A DNA stretch of 64,000 nt from Nocardia cyriacigeorgica GUH-2 (GCF_000284035.1 NC_016887.1:3534001-3598000); one strand, 5' to 3'. Shown: positions 8,870 to 17,004, counted from the first letter of the stretch. The notes: a model not told the origin generated them from the letters alone. Numbers and translations are program-made.

Positions 8870-10045
8870 ATGATCGAACCGGTTACGTCCGCGGTCGCAC
8901 CGGCGACCGGCACACCGTTCAGCCCGGGGCCCGAACTACCGCTGGCCGCCCGCTATCGCAGCGCCGACCCGATCGACTGGCACGGCAGCATGGTGTACCC
9001 GATGTACACCGAGCAGCTCACCGGTTCGGCCACCACCCTCACCCTCACCTTGCTGTCGGCCACTCCGCCGCCGGGCCTGCGCGGGCTCGGGATGGGGCTG
9101 TCGGTGGTCGACGGCTACGTCGGCGTGGACCGGCGCCGCCTTGCGGGCGTGGACGTGTGGCGCGATGCCCTCGAACGCGGCATCACCGTCGAACTGTCGG
9201 CCGTCCAGCGCGGGGCACTGTATTCGCTGACGCCGGTCTGGCTCGACACCGACGGGACCGCCCGGTCGTGGACGGGCAACTACGGCATCGTCGTCGAGCG
9301 CGCCGCGAACGGTCGCACCGTGCTGTGGTGCAGTTTGGGTGCCGGGCCACCGCATTTCGCCGATCTGGTGGTCGAGGTGAGCGCCACCCCGGCCGACACC
9401 ACCCCGATGCCCGCGATCGGCATGCCTGCTCGGGTCACCGGACGGCCGGGCTCGGCCACCGGCTCGCGCGCCGCGGCCAACGGCCCAGTCGCATCGGCAG
9501 CCGGCCCACTCGCAACGGGCAACGGCCCGCACACCGCATCCACCGGCCCACTCGCGACGGCGGGCGGCCCGTTCGCAGCAGCCGCCGGCCCGATCGGCGC
9601 GGCGGCCGACTCGCGCGCAGGGGCACACGACCCGAGCGCAACGACCAACGGACCGGTCGAGGCGGCGGCCCCCCAAGGCAGCGCCCGGTCCGTGCCGGAC
9701 ACCGAAACCACCGCACGCGACTACCGCAGCGCGCTCTACGACCTCGGGGTCGCCATGTTCGCCCGCGGTGAGGAGGAGCAGGCGTGCGAACTGTGGTCGC
9801 AGGCGGCGGCCGACGGGCATGGGCCGGCCGCCTACGACCTGGGCGTCGTGCGGTTCCGGCAGGGCGATTTCGACGAGGCCGAACGGTACTGGCGGATCGC
9901 GGCCGAGCAGCGCGGGGTGCGGGCGATGGCGGGGCTGGCCGAGTTGCTGGAGCGGCGCGGGGCCGAGACCGAGGCGAAGCTGTGGCGCACCCGCGCGATC
10001 ACCGCCAAGACCGTCGCGGAATCGCTGTCGCGGCGGGCGGTCTGA
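8870..10045 (+). CDS. Sel1/TPR-like repeat protein with a 7-residue repeat linker
   Basis: The ATG at 8870 is preferred over a GTG at 8837 because of the purine-rich GGGGAAAGGCGGGG before it. The 391-residue product has an N-terminal globular region (about 1-180; SLTPVWLDTDG, YGIVVERAANGRTVLW) that I do not recognise. A low-complexity linker (about 200-268) follows, built from heptads with a GP core. The C-terminal helices YRSALYDLGVAMFARGEEE and AAYDLGVVRFRQGDFDEAER are Sel1/TPR-type repeats. It lies 94 bp behind the membrane kinase gene and may share its function as a scaffold or substrate. No signal peptide is seen. Confidence 0.65.
   Translation: MIEPVTSAVAPATGTPFSPGPELPLAARYRSADPIDWHGSMVYPMYTEQLTGSATTLTLTLLSATPPPGLRGLGMGLSVVDGYVGVDRRRLAGVDVWRDALERGITVELSAVQRGALYSLTPVWLDTDGTARSWTGNYGIVVERAANGRTVLWCSLGAGPPHFADLVVEVSATPADTTPMPAIGMPARVTGRPGSATGSRAAANGPVASAAGPLATGNGPHTASTGPLATAGGPFAAAAGPIGAAADSRAGAHDPSATTNGPVEAAAPQGSARSVPDTETTARDYRSALYDLGVAMFARGEEEQACELWSQAAADGHGPAAYDLGVVRFRQGDFDEAERYWRIAAEQRGVRAMAGLAELLERRGAETEAKLWRTRAITAKTVAESLSRRAV
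9471..9670 (+). repeat. Degenerate 21-bp tandem repeat encoding Gly-Pro heptads
   Basis: About nine to ten units of 21 bp lie in frame inside the Sel1-like gene. Translated units run AAANGPV, ASAAGPL, ATGNGPH, TASTGPL, ATAGGPF, AAAAGPI, GAAADSR, AGAHDPS, ATTNGPV. Seven units keep G-P at positions 5-6; two have lost it. The DNA core is GGCCC in most units. Confidence 0.8.
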
Positions 10046-10051
10046 GCGCCG

Positions 10052-10090
10052 ATAATTCGGTGGACGGCCGGCGGGGTGGGCGTTTACCGT
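10052..10090 (+). promoter_or_regulatory. Candidate erm promoter, possibly WhiB7-type
   Basis: TACCGT (10085-10090) is a -10 box 7 nt before the leader ATG at 10098. An imperfect -35 (TGGACG, 10061-10066) lies 18 nt upstream. An isolated AT-rich ATAATT (10052-10057) lies 3 nt before that -35. An AT-rich element abutting the -35 is the signature of WhiB7-activated resistance promoters. WhiB7 control is inference. Confidence 0.5.
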
Positions 10091-10097
10091 GGCCGGC

Positions 10098-10202
10098 ATG
10101 AGTGGCATTACCGGTCAGGACGCGGCGTGCGCGGCCGCGGTGTATTTCATCCGTCTGCGCACGGTGGCCCGGACTCTGCCGGCGCACCCCGTCGCGCGCT
10201 GA
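10098..10202 (+). CDS. Putative erm leader peptide, 34 residues
   Basis: The ORF starts with ATG 7 nt after a TACCGT box, so the transcript would be leaderless, and it stops 122 nt before erm. The peptide begins MSGITGQDAACAAA and contains VYFIRLRTVAR. An R-L-R (+x+) triplet is the known macrolide/ketolide-dependent ribosome arrest motif of ErmD-class leaders. Its stop codon overlaps the first base of an 8-bp stem (10202-10209 with 10237-10244). No homologue is claimed; the call rests on position, start signal and motif. Confidence 0.55.
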   Translation: MSGITGQDAACAAAVYFIRLRTVARTLPAHPVAR

Positions 10203-10271
10203 CCAGAACGCTGATCGCGTCGAACACTCCCCCGCGGTTCTGGTAACCGTCGTCCCCACGTGCCCTGGCAT

Positions 10272-10323
10272 GGGTCCGGGCGAATCACGCAGTCCCGATT
10301 CGTCCACTCCGCTCGGAGGACCC
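10272..10323 (+). promoter_or_regulatory. RBS-sequestering attenuator stem before erm
   Basis: GGGCGAATC (10278-10286) pairs with GATTCGTCC (10297-10305; one G-U). Directly below, GGGTCC (10272-10277) pairs with GGACCC (10318-10323). The second pairing buries half of the Shine-Dalgarno GGAGGA (10315-10320) used by erm at 10325. This is the expected OFF structure for translational attenuation. Confidence 0.6.
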
Positions 10324-10324
10324 C

Positions 10325-11140
10325 ATGTCCCGCAAACACTTCCCCCCGCATGCCCGCGCCACCAGCACGCGTAAGCGGCTGTCGCAGAACTTCCTTGTCG
10401 ATCCACGTGCCGCGCAGACCGTCGTCCGTGCGGCCGGTGTCGCCGCCGGCGATCTGGTGCTGGAGATCGGCGCCGGCGACGGCATGCTCACTCGGCAACT
10501 CCTCGCGAAGGGGTACCGAGTGATCGCCTACGAGAAGGACCGCCACTACTCCCGGCGACTGCACGCCCGATACGCCGGCGATCCGCGAATCCGGGTGATC
10601 CACAACGACTTCCGTCGCGCGCACGCGCCCGGGCAGCCGTTCGCGGTGGTCGCCAATATCCCCTTCGGGATCAGCACCGACATCCTGCGCTGGTGCCTGG
10701 ACGCCCGCCACCTCACCTCGGCGACGCTGCTCACCCAACGCGAGTTCGCGCGCAAACACTGCGGCGACTACGACCGCTGGACCAAGCTCACCGTCACCCA
10801 CTGGCCCGCGTCGACGTCCCGGCTGGGTCCGCGCATCGGGCGCACCTGCTTCGACCCGGTCCCGCGCGTCGACGCCGCGGTGCTGCGGCTGGCGCGCCGC
10901 CCGCGACCGCTGCTGGCCGGGCGGGAAACCGCCGATTATCGCGCCCTGGTGGAGCTCGGTTTCTCCGGCGTCGGCGGATCGCTGTCCGCCTCGCTGCGCC
11001 GCGAATTCCCCGCTCCCCGCGTCAACGCCGCTTGCGTCGCGGCGGGCATCGAGCCGGATGCACCGGTCGGGCTGGTACATCCCGACCGGTGGATCACCCT
11101 GTACCGGCAGCTGCGCCGGATACCCGCGCCCGTACGGTGA
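10325..11140 (+). CDS. erm: 23S rRNA (adenine-N6)-dimethyltransferase, Erm family
   Basis: A 271-residue Rossmann methyltransferase with GGAGGA 4 nt before the ATG. It shows RLSQNFLVDPRAA, the SAM-binding LVLEIGAGDGMLTRQL (motif I), YEKDRHYSRRL, HNDFRRA, and the catalytic NIPFGIST (N-x-P-F/Y motif IV), then LLTQREFARK and a C-terminal helical domain with FDPVPRVDAAVLRL. Erm enzymes dimethylate A2058 of 23S rRNA and confer macrolide-lincosamide-streptogramin B resistance. KsgA is the main alternative, but the N-terminal region, NIPFGI motif and leader architecture favour Erm. Regulation is probably by the upstream leader and stem. Confidence 0.9.
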   Translation: MSRKHFPPHARATSTRKRLSQNFLVDPRAAQTVVRAAGVAAGDLVLEIGAGDGMLTRQLLAKGYRVIAYEKDRHYSRRLHARYAGDPRIRVIHNDFRRAHAPGQPFAVVANIPFGISTDILRWCLDARHLTSATLLTQREFARKHCGDYDRWTKLTVTHWPASTSRLGPRIGRTCFDPVPRVDAAVLRLARRPRPLLAGRETADYRALVELGFSGVGGSLSASLRREFPAPRVNAACVAAGIEPDAPVGLVHPDRWITLYRQLRRIPAPVR

Positions 11141-11203
11141 GCACACAGCGGCGGCGGGACAGGCCAATGCCTTTCCCGCCGCCGCCAGGACGCGACCGAT
11201 GGC

Positions 11204-12076
11204 TCAGATCGGTGTGAAATCGCGGCTCGCGATGTAGCTCGGGCGCCGCGCCGGAGCCGCGAACGGCTCCTCCAGGGTGTTCTCCACGCTGTTGAACACC
11301 AGGAAGATGTTCGAACGCGGGAACGGGGTGATGTTGTTGGCCGACCCGTGCATGATGTTCGAATCGAACACCAGCGCCGACCCGGCCCGCCCGGTGAACT
11401 GGGCGATCCCGTACTTGTGCGCCAGGTCCTCGATATCGGCCTGGGACGGCACCCCGATCTGCTGCTCCCGCAACGATTCCCGATAGTGGTCGGCCGGTGT
11501 CGCACCCTGGCACGGCACGAAGGTGCGGTGCGAACCGGGCATCACCATCAGGCTGCCGTTGAACGGGTAGTTGTCGGTCAGCGCGATGGAAATGCTGACC
11601 GCACGCGGAGCAGGCATGCCGTCTTCGGCGTGCCAGGTCTCGAAATCGGAGTGCCAGTAGAAACCGGTCCCGCCGAAACCGGGCAGATAGTTCACCCGGC
11701 TCTGATGCAGGTAGACCTCCGACCCGAGGATCTGGCGGGCCAGGCCCGCGACCCTCGGCTCGGCCGCCAGCTCCGCGATCGCGGAACTGAGCCGGTGCAC
11801 CTCGAACACCGAACGCACCTGATTCGAGGATTTCTCCACGATCACCCGCTCGTCGCCGCGCAACTCGGGATCGGCGGCGAGCCGGTCGATCTCCCGGGCG
11901 AAGCGCGCGACTTCCTCCGGGGAGATCAACTGGTCCAGGATCGTGTACCCGTCGGTGTCGAATCCGGCGAGCTCGGGTGCCTCGATTCGACCCCACACCG
12001 TCGCGTCGTGGCGCTCGAGGTGCGGCGCCGGTTCCGGGGTGCGGGTCGGGTAATGATCGATCCGGTGATGTGCCAA
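11204..12076 (-). CDS. ectD: Ectoine 5-hydroxylase
   Basis: A TTG start at 12076 (LAHHRIDHYP) is chosen because GAAAGGA lies 7 nt upstream; no ATG or GTG with an RBS fits. The 290 residues match the normal EctD length. The Fe(II)/2-oxoglutarate dioxygenase signature is clear: FYWHSDFETWHAEDGMP (His and Asp ligands), MPGSHRTFVPC, and late His in SNIMHGSANN, with RSNIFLVFNSVEN near the end. EctD converts ectoine to 5-hydroxyectoine using O2 and 2-oxoglutarate. It is last in ectABCD, 14 nt after ectC. Confidence 0.95.
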   Translation of the reverse strand: MAHHRIDHYPTRTPEPAPHLERHDATVWGRIEAPELAGFDTDGYTILDQLISPEEVARFAREIDRLAADPELRGDERVIVEKSSNQVRSVFEVHRLSSAIAELAAEPRVAGLARQILGSEVYLHQSRVNYLPGFGGTGFYWHSDFETWHAEDGMPAPRAVSISIALTDNYPFNGSLMVMPGSHRTFVPCQGATPADHYRESLREQQIGVPSQADIEDLAHKYGIAQFTGRAGSALVFDSNIMHGSANNITPFPRSNIFLVFNSVENTLEEPFAAPARRPSYIASRDFTPI

Positions 12077-12090
12077 CGTCGCGTCCTTTC

Positions 12091-12486
12091 TCAGCTGGCC
12101 GGAACGGCGACCAACGGGTAGACGCCGTTCTCGTCGTGAACCTCCTGCCCGGTGACCGGCGGATTGAACACGCACATCATGCGCATCCGGGTACGCACCT
12201 CGAGTTGGTGCTTTTCGTGGCCGTCGAGCAGATACATCGAACCGGGGCCCAGTTCGTAGGTCTGGTTGTTGGTCAGATCGGTCAGGGTGCCCTCGCCTTC
12301 GACCAGCCACACCGCCTCGACGTGGTTCTGGTAGTGGAAGACGTGGGTGGTGCCCGCCTCGATGGTGGTCTCGTGGAAGGAGAACCCCACCCGGTCACCG
12401 CCGAGCACGATCCGCTTGCTGCGCCAGCCGGTGCCGGCCACATCGCGGTCGGTTCCGGTGATTTCTTCGGTGGTACGCACGATCAT
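12091..12486 (-). CDS. ectC: L-ectoine synthase
   Basis: A 131-residue cupin protein of normal EctC length. It contains HVFHYQNHVEAVWLVEGEG, LGPGSMYLLDGHEKH and RMMCVFNPPVTGQEVHDE, which include the metal-binding Glu, Tyr and His residues of the family. It cyclises N-gamma-acetyl-diaminobutyrate to ectoine in the cytoplasm. It lies 12 nt after ectB and shares its transcript. Confidence 0.97.
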   Translation of the reverse strand: MIVRTTEEITGTDRDVAGTGWRSKRIVLGGDRVGFSFHETTIEAGTTHVFHYQNHVEAVWLVEGEGTLTDLTNNQTYELGPGSMYLLDGHEKHQLEVRTRMRMMCVFNPPVTGQEVHDENGVYPLVAVPAS

Positions 12487-12498
12487 GAGTGGCCCTCC

Positions 12499-13764
12499 TC
12501 AGGCGCCGCAGACGGTGTGGACCGCGCCGGTCAGGATCTGCAATCCATGGTCGAGCTCGTCCTCGGTGATGGTCAAGGGGGGCAGCAGCTTCACGACCTC
12601 GTCGGAGGCGCCGGAGGTCTCGGCCAGCAGACCGCGTTCGAAGGCGACCTGGCAGACCTTGCCCGCCTGCGAGGCGTCGTCGAAGACCAGACCGTGCACC
12701 AACCCGCGGCCGCGGGTCGAGATGCCCGGCAGGCCCTCGCTGATCGCGCCGAAGGCCTGGGCGATCTGCTCGCCCTTGGCCTCGGTGGCTGCCTGCAGCG
12801 CGCCGTCGGACCAGTAGTGCTCCAGCGCCACCTGGGCGGTGACGAACGAGGGGTTGTTGCCACGGAAGGTGCCGTTGTGCTCACCCGGGGCCCAGACGTC
12901 GTGCTCGGGCTTGAACAGCACCAGCGCCATCGGCAGTCCGTAGCCGCCGATCGACTTGGACAGGGTGACGATATCGGGGGTGATGCCGGCCGATTCGAAG
13001 GAGAAGAACGGGCCGGTGCGCCCGCAGCCCATCTGCACATCGTCGACGATGAGCAGGATGCCGCGCGCCTCGCACAGGCTGGCCAGGTGCCGCAGCCACT
13101 CCGCCCGCGCCAGGTTCACCCCGCCCTCACCCTGCACGGTCTCCACGATGACCGCGGCCGGACGGTCCAGGCCCGAGGAGGAATCGTCGAGCACCCGCTC
13201 CATCCACTGGAAGTCGGCGGTGGTGCCGTCGAAGTAGCCGTCGTAGGGCATCGGGGTGGCGTGGTTGAGCGGCACCCCGGCGCCCGCGCGCTTGGCGGCG
13301 TTACCGGTGACCGACAGCGCGCCGAGGGTCATGCCGTGGAAGGCGTTGGTGAAGCTGAGCACGGTCTGGCGGCCGGTGACCTTGCGGGCCAGCTTCAGCG
13401 CGGCCTCGACGGCATTGGCGCCGGTCGGTCCGGGGAACTGCACCTTGTAGTCCAGCCCGCGCGGCGCCAGCAGCGTATCGCGCACGGTTTCCAGCAGTTT
13501 GCGCTTGGCGACGGTGGACATATCCAGCCCGTGCGTCACACCGTCGGAGGCGATGTAATCGATGAGGGCCTTCTTGAGGATGGGATTGTTGTGCCCGTAG
13601 TTCAGGGCGCCGGCGCCGGCGAAGAAATCGAGAAAATCCTTGCCCTCTTCGTCACGCAGCCAGGCGCCTTTCGCGGTTTCGAAAACCGTGGGCCAGGAGC
13701 GGCAGTAACCACGCACATTCGATTCCAGTGCGTCGAAGATCGTCGTGTCAGCGGTGATCATCAT
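12499..13764 (-). CDS. ectB: Diaminobutyrate--2-oxoglutarate transaminase
   Basis: A 421-residue class III PLP aminotransferase. Visible motifs are FFAGAGALNYGHN, FTNAFHGMTLGALSVTGN, VIVETVQGEGGVN, LLIVDDVQMGCGRTG (Asp for the PLP ring) and VTLSKSIGGYGLPMALV with the Schiff-base Lys. It makes L-2,4-diaminobutyrate from aspartate semialdehyde with glutamate as donor. Its start overlaps the ectA stop (ATGA, 13761-13764), so the two are translationally coupled. AAAGGGAT precedes the start. Confidence 0.97.
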   Translation of the reverse strand: MMITADTTIFDALESNVRGYCRSWPTVFETAKGAWLRDEEGKDFLDFFAGAGALNYGHNNPILKKALIDYIASDGVTHGLDMSTVAKRKLLETVRDTLLAPRGLDYKVQFPGPTGANAVEAALKLARKVTGRQTVLSFTNAFHGMTLGALSVTGNAAKRAGAGVPLNHATPMPYDGYFDGTTADFQWMERVLDDSSSGLDRPAAVIVETVQGEGGVNLARAEWLRHLASLCEARGILLIVDDVQMGCGRTGPFFSFESAGITPDIVTLSKSIGGYGLPMALVLFKPEHDVWAPGEHNGTFRGNNPSFVTAQVALEHYWSDGALQAATEAKGEQIAQAFGAISEGLPGISTRGRGLVHGLVFDDASQAGKVCQVAFERGLLAETSGASDEVVKLLPPLTITEDELDHGLQILTGAVHTVCGA

Positions 13765-14363
13765 AGATCCCTTTCAGTTTTACGGGCGATCGGTGCGATT
13801 CGGTACAGGTCCTCGGCGATATGGCTGTCGGGAAAATCGCCAGGAGTGAACAACTCGGTCTTGGTCATCTCCGCGTCGCGGCGCCGCGCCAGTGCGGCGA
13901 ACATCGCGATGGAGGCCGGGTTGTCCGGTGAGACGGTCGTCTCCAGGGCGTCGACACCATGCCCTTCGGCGTCGATCAGGTTGTCCACCAAGCGATCCAG
14001 CATCGCGACGCCGAGTCCGCGGCCGCGCTGATCATGATCGACGGCGACCTGCCAGACGAACACGGTGCGCGGGGACTGCGGGCGCAGATACCCGATCACG
14101 AAGCCGGCGACCCGGCCGTCGGCCTCGGCGACCACCGAGGTGGCGGCGAAATCGCGGCACCACAGCAGATACGCGTAGCTGGAATTGGTGTCCAGCACCT
14201 GCGAATCCTTCGCGATTTCCCACAGGCGCGCCCCGTCGCGAATTTCCGGGGTCCGCAGAACCGGGGCGCCGACGGGCTGCCGGTGCGATCCGGAACGGGT
14301 CGCACCGGATTCGACGCGTGCTGGGTCGCCGTCGGTCGGTGTGGGCAATGCTTGCGTTGACAT
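13761..14363 (-). CDS. ectA: Diaminobutyrate acetyltransferase
   Basis: A 200-residue GNAT acetyltransferase. After a variable 40-residue N-terminus come LDTNSSYAYLLWCRDFAAT, VVAEADGRVAGFVIGYLRP, VFVWQVAVDHDQRGRGLGVA (acetyl-CoA loop) and LETTVSPDNPASIAMFAALA. It N-gamma-acetylates diaminobutyrate, the first committed ectoine step, and is first in the ectABCD operon. The 144 bp upstream should hold the operon promoter; I could not assign boxes confidently. The adjacent two-component genes on the same strand are candidate regulators by position only. Confidence 0.96.
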   Translation of the reverse strand: MSTQALPTPTDGDPARVESGATRSGSHRQPVGAPVLRTPEIRDGARLWEIAKDSQVLDTNSSYAYLLWCRDFAATSVVAEADGRVAGFVIGYLRPQSPRTVFVWQVAVDHDQRGRGLGVAMLDRLVDNLIDAEGHGVDALETTVSPDNPASIAMFAALARRRDAEMTKTELFTPGDFPDSHIAEDLYRIAPIARKTERDL

Positions 14364-14507
14364 ACAACTCCGAGGTCGATGTTCAGTACTTTCCCAGGCT
14401 TACGAATGAACTTTGAGCTGACCTGGTCGAGGACTTTACGATTGTGTTACGGCCGTGTGACGCCGTTCATGAACTCCGCATTTTCGGGATATACCTCACG
14501 TTTCAAT

Positions 14508-15565
14508 TCACTCGATGGCGGGCAAGTGAATGGTGAATCGCGCGCCGCCGCCGGGGCGTTCGCCGCATTCCACCGTGCCCTTATGGGTGGCGACCGTCTC
14601 GGCCACCAGCGCCAGTCCGATTCCGGTGCCGCCGTCGGCCTTGCGGCGGCTGGTGCGTGCGGTGGCGAACCGTTCGAAGATGCGGTCGCGGTCGGCCGGT
14701 GGCACGCCGGGGCCCGCGTCGTCGACGGCGATGACCGCATGATCGCCCTCGCGGTGCACGGTGACCGCGACGACTCCCCCGCCGTGCCGGTCGGCGTTCT
14801 CCAGCAGGTTCACCACCGCGCGTTCGAGTTCGAGTTTGCGGCCGCGGACTACGACGTCCTCGGTCACCGTCAGCAACTCCACCGGATGCCTGCTGTCGCG
14901 CAGGGTGTGGGTGAGCAGCTCGGCCACCGACAGCGGGTCGGCGTCGCCGTGATGCATTCCCGCCTCCACCCGCGCGAGCGCCAGCAGGTCGTCGAGCAGC
15001 CGCCGCAGATGATCTACCTCGGCGGTGACCAACGCAAGCGCCCGGCGCGAGCGTTCGGCAGATCATCGCGATGCCGGTTCAGCACCTCGACGCTGGCGGT
15101 GAGGGTGGTCAGCGGAGTCCGCAGCTCATGGCTGACGTCGCCGAACAATCGGTGTTCGCGGTCGATGCGCCGTTGCAGCGAATCGACCATCCGGTTGAAC
15201 GAGTCGACGGTGCTGGCCAGATCCTGGTCGTGGGTGTCGGGCAGGCGGATGCCGAGATCACCGGAGGCGATCTTGGCTGCCGCCTCGGCGACGTCACGCA
15301 GGGGCCGCAGGACCCGGCGGCCGACCCAGATCCCGACCGCGGCGCCCAGCGTCGCGGCCAGCAGCGCACAGCAGATCAGCAGGACAGGGCGGTTCACCAC
15401 GCGCTGACCGAGAGTGACGCCGTCGTCGCCCAGCCGGGCGAAGACCAGCAGCACCAGGGCTAGCGACATCAGGCCCGAGGTCGCCGCGAAGGCGATGGTG
15501 ACCCGGCCCCGCAGACTCCACAGGCCCGGGTCGAGCCGGGTGCGGACGCGTTCGGCGTTCGTCAT
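14508..15565 (-). pseudogene. Sensor histidine kinase with a single-base frameshift
   Basis: Two overlapping frames together encode one 352-residue kinase. The first (15565 to 15014) carries two membrane helices (about 20-43 and 62-82), a HAMP linker and the HisKA box FGDVSHELRTPLTTL. The second (to 14508) resumes with TAEVDHLRRLLDDLLALARV, then the N box NLLENADRHGG, DDAGPGVP and GGTGIGLALVAET of the ATPase domain. The switch point is at about 15051-15060, where one missing base turns the expected LPERSRRALALV into LPNARAGRLRW and an early stop. It is either a true inactivating indel or a sequence error. The response regulator is directly upstream. Confidence 0.85.
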
Positions 15566-15588
15566 CGACGCTGAGATGGGCGGCCCGC

Positions 15589-16299
15589 TCAGCGTTGCAC
15601 GTCGAGCCGGTAGCCGAGGCCCCGGACGGTGACCACGATCTGCGGATCGGAGGGATCGCGTTCGATCTTGGTGCGCAGCCGGCGCATATGCACGTCGACG
15701 ATGCGCTCATCGCCGAAGAAACCACGGTCCCAGACGCGCTCGAGCAGCACCGATCGGCTCAGCACCCGTCCTGGTACCTCGGCGAGCTCGCACAGCAGGC
15801 GGAACTCGGTCAGCGTCAGGGCGATCTCCTCATCGCCGCGACGGACCGCGCCGCCGTCCGGAGCGAGGATCAGCGGCGCCTCGGGATCGGCGTCGAGCAC
15901 CACCTCGACCGGCGCTTCCCGCTCGGCCGAGAGCTGGGCCCGGCGGCGCAGCGCCCGCATCCGGGCGGTGATCTCCTTGATCTCGAAGGGCTTGGTGACG
16001 AAGTCGTCGGCGCCGGCTTCCAGCGCGGCCACCACGTCATGAGTGTCGTCGCGGGCGCTGACCACGATGATCGGCACATCGTGGTCGCGGCGGATCTCCC
16101 GGATGCAGGTGAACCCGTCCATGCCGCCGAGCATCAGGTCGACGATCATCACATCGGGAACGCCGTTGCTGCGCAGATGGGTGAGCGCGTCCTCTGCCTG
16201 CTCGGCTTCTTCGACGTCGTAGCCCTCGTCCTCCATGGCCAGGCGCAGTGCGCCCCGGACCCTGTCGTCGTCTTCCACGATCATCAGGCTCGCGCTCAA
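15589..16299 (-). CDS. OmpR-family response regulator
   Basis: A 236-residue protein with a receiver domain (IVEDDDRVRGAL acidic pocket, VDLMLGGMDGF phospho-Asp, VVSARDD, TKPFEIKEI Lys) and a C-terminal winged helix (LTLTEFRLLCELAE, GDERIVDVHMRRLRTKIE, VRGLGYRL). It is the cognate partner of the frameshifted histidine kinase 23 nt downstream. If the kinase is really broken, the regulator may be unphosphorylated or served by another kinase. Targets are unknown; the ectoine operon is just downstream. Confidence 0.95.
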   Translation of the reverse strand: MSASLMIVEDDDRVRGALRLAMEDEGYDVEEAEQAEDALTHLRSNGVPDVMIVDLMLGGMDGFTCIREIRRDHDVPIIVVSARDDTHDVVAALEAGADDFVTKPFEIKEITARMRALRRRAQLSAEREAPVEVVLDADPEAPLILAPDGGAVRRGDEEIALTLTEFRLLCELAEVPGRVLSRSVLLERVWDRGFFGDERIVDVHMRRLRTKIERDPSDPQIVVTVRGLGYRLDVQR

Positions 16300-16454
16300 T
16301 ATTCAAATCCTTTGCAGATACGCGGAGCGCATCGCGGCGCGGAGGTTCGCATCCCCAGACCGACGCGATGTTCCGCTTTTCAGCTTTTCTCGAGCAACTT
16401 TCCGGTAACAGTAGTGCCCTGAATGCCCGATTGCTAAACCTTGCGTGAGATCGC

Positions 16455-16766
16455 TCACCGAACCGGTCGGTCGGGACGCTCCAATCGGAAGAAGTTGCTC
16501 GGGCTGCCGTCGGGGCGTCGTTCCTGGTAGCGGAAGCACAGCTGACGGGCGTCGAAGGTGGCGAACCAGTCGTCCCAGTCGACGGGCAGCAATCCCGCGC
16601 CGCCGTAGCGGGGGAAGTCGAACCGCAACACTTCGACGCGTCCGTTGTAGTCGCTGCCCGGCATGGTGGCCGGGTTGGCGCCGCGCCTCTCGGCCCAGCG
16701 ACGGATGACGTCGTGGTTGGTGGTGACCATGGTCTGTCCCGGACCGGCCGATGGTCCACCGTTCAT
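16455..16766 (-). CDS. Conserved hypothetical protein, about 100 residues
   Basis: A 103-residue soluble protein with GAGGAGG 6 nt before the ATG. Its core (HDVIRRWAERRGANPATMPG, LRFDFPRYGGAG, WDDWFATFDARQLCFRYQE, SNFFRL) matches a small conserved actinobacterial family that I recognise by pattern but whose function is unknown. It has no signal, membrane segment or catalytic motif. It is transcribed away from the UsfY-like gene. Confidence 0.75.
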   Translation of the reverse strand: MNGGPSAGPGQTMVTTNHDVIRRWAERRGANPATMPGSDYNGRVEVLRFDFPRYGGAGLLPVDWDDWFATFDARQLCFRYQERRPDGSPSNFFRLERPDRPVR

Positions 16767-17004
16767 GACGAACCTCCTCGCGGTAGGTGCGTGCTAGCGG
16801 TCACCGATGAGCGAACCGTCGAGACGATCGCACCGGCTCGCCGACTTGATACCCGTGCTCGTCCGGCGACAAACCACCGGACAGGCAGCTGTCCGCCGAT
16901 GCCCTGGTGACGGGCATCGGCGATTGTCTCGCCGGTCGCGGGGTACTCGGCGGTTGTCACCATCCGGACGCTCGCCCCGGATCATCGACCGGAAGGAGAA
17001 CGCG

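Noticed and set aside
6925..8913. A 662-codon minus-strand frame opposite the Ser/Thr kinase
   Set aside because: It overlaps a gene with complete kinase motifs, and its His/Gln/Arg-rich composition shows no fold.
10102..10374. A 90-codon frame overlapping the erm leader region and erm start
   Set aside because: It runs out of frame through the erm RBS and start, has no start signal, and conflicts with the better supported leader ORF at 10098.
16921..16945. SigF/SigB-like promoter (GGGGTAC) before the UsfY-like gene
   Set aside because: The -10-like element is present, but the upstream GATTG at the needed distance does not match the usual GGTTT -35 well, so it is not listed as a feature.
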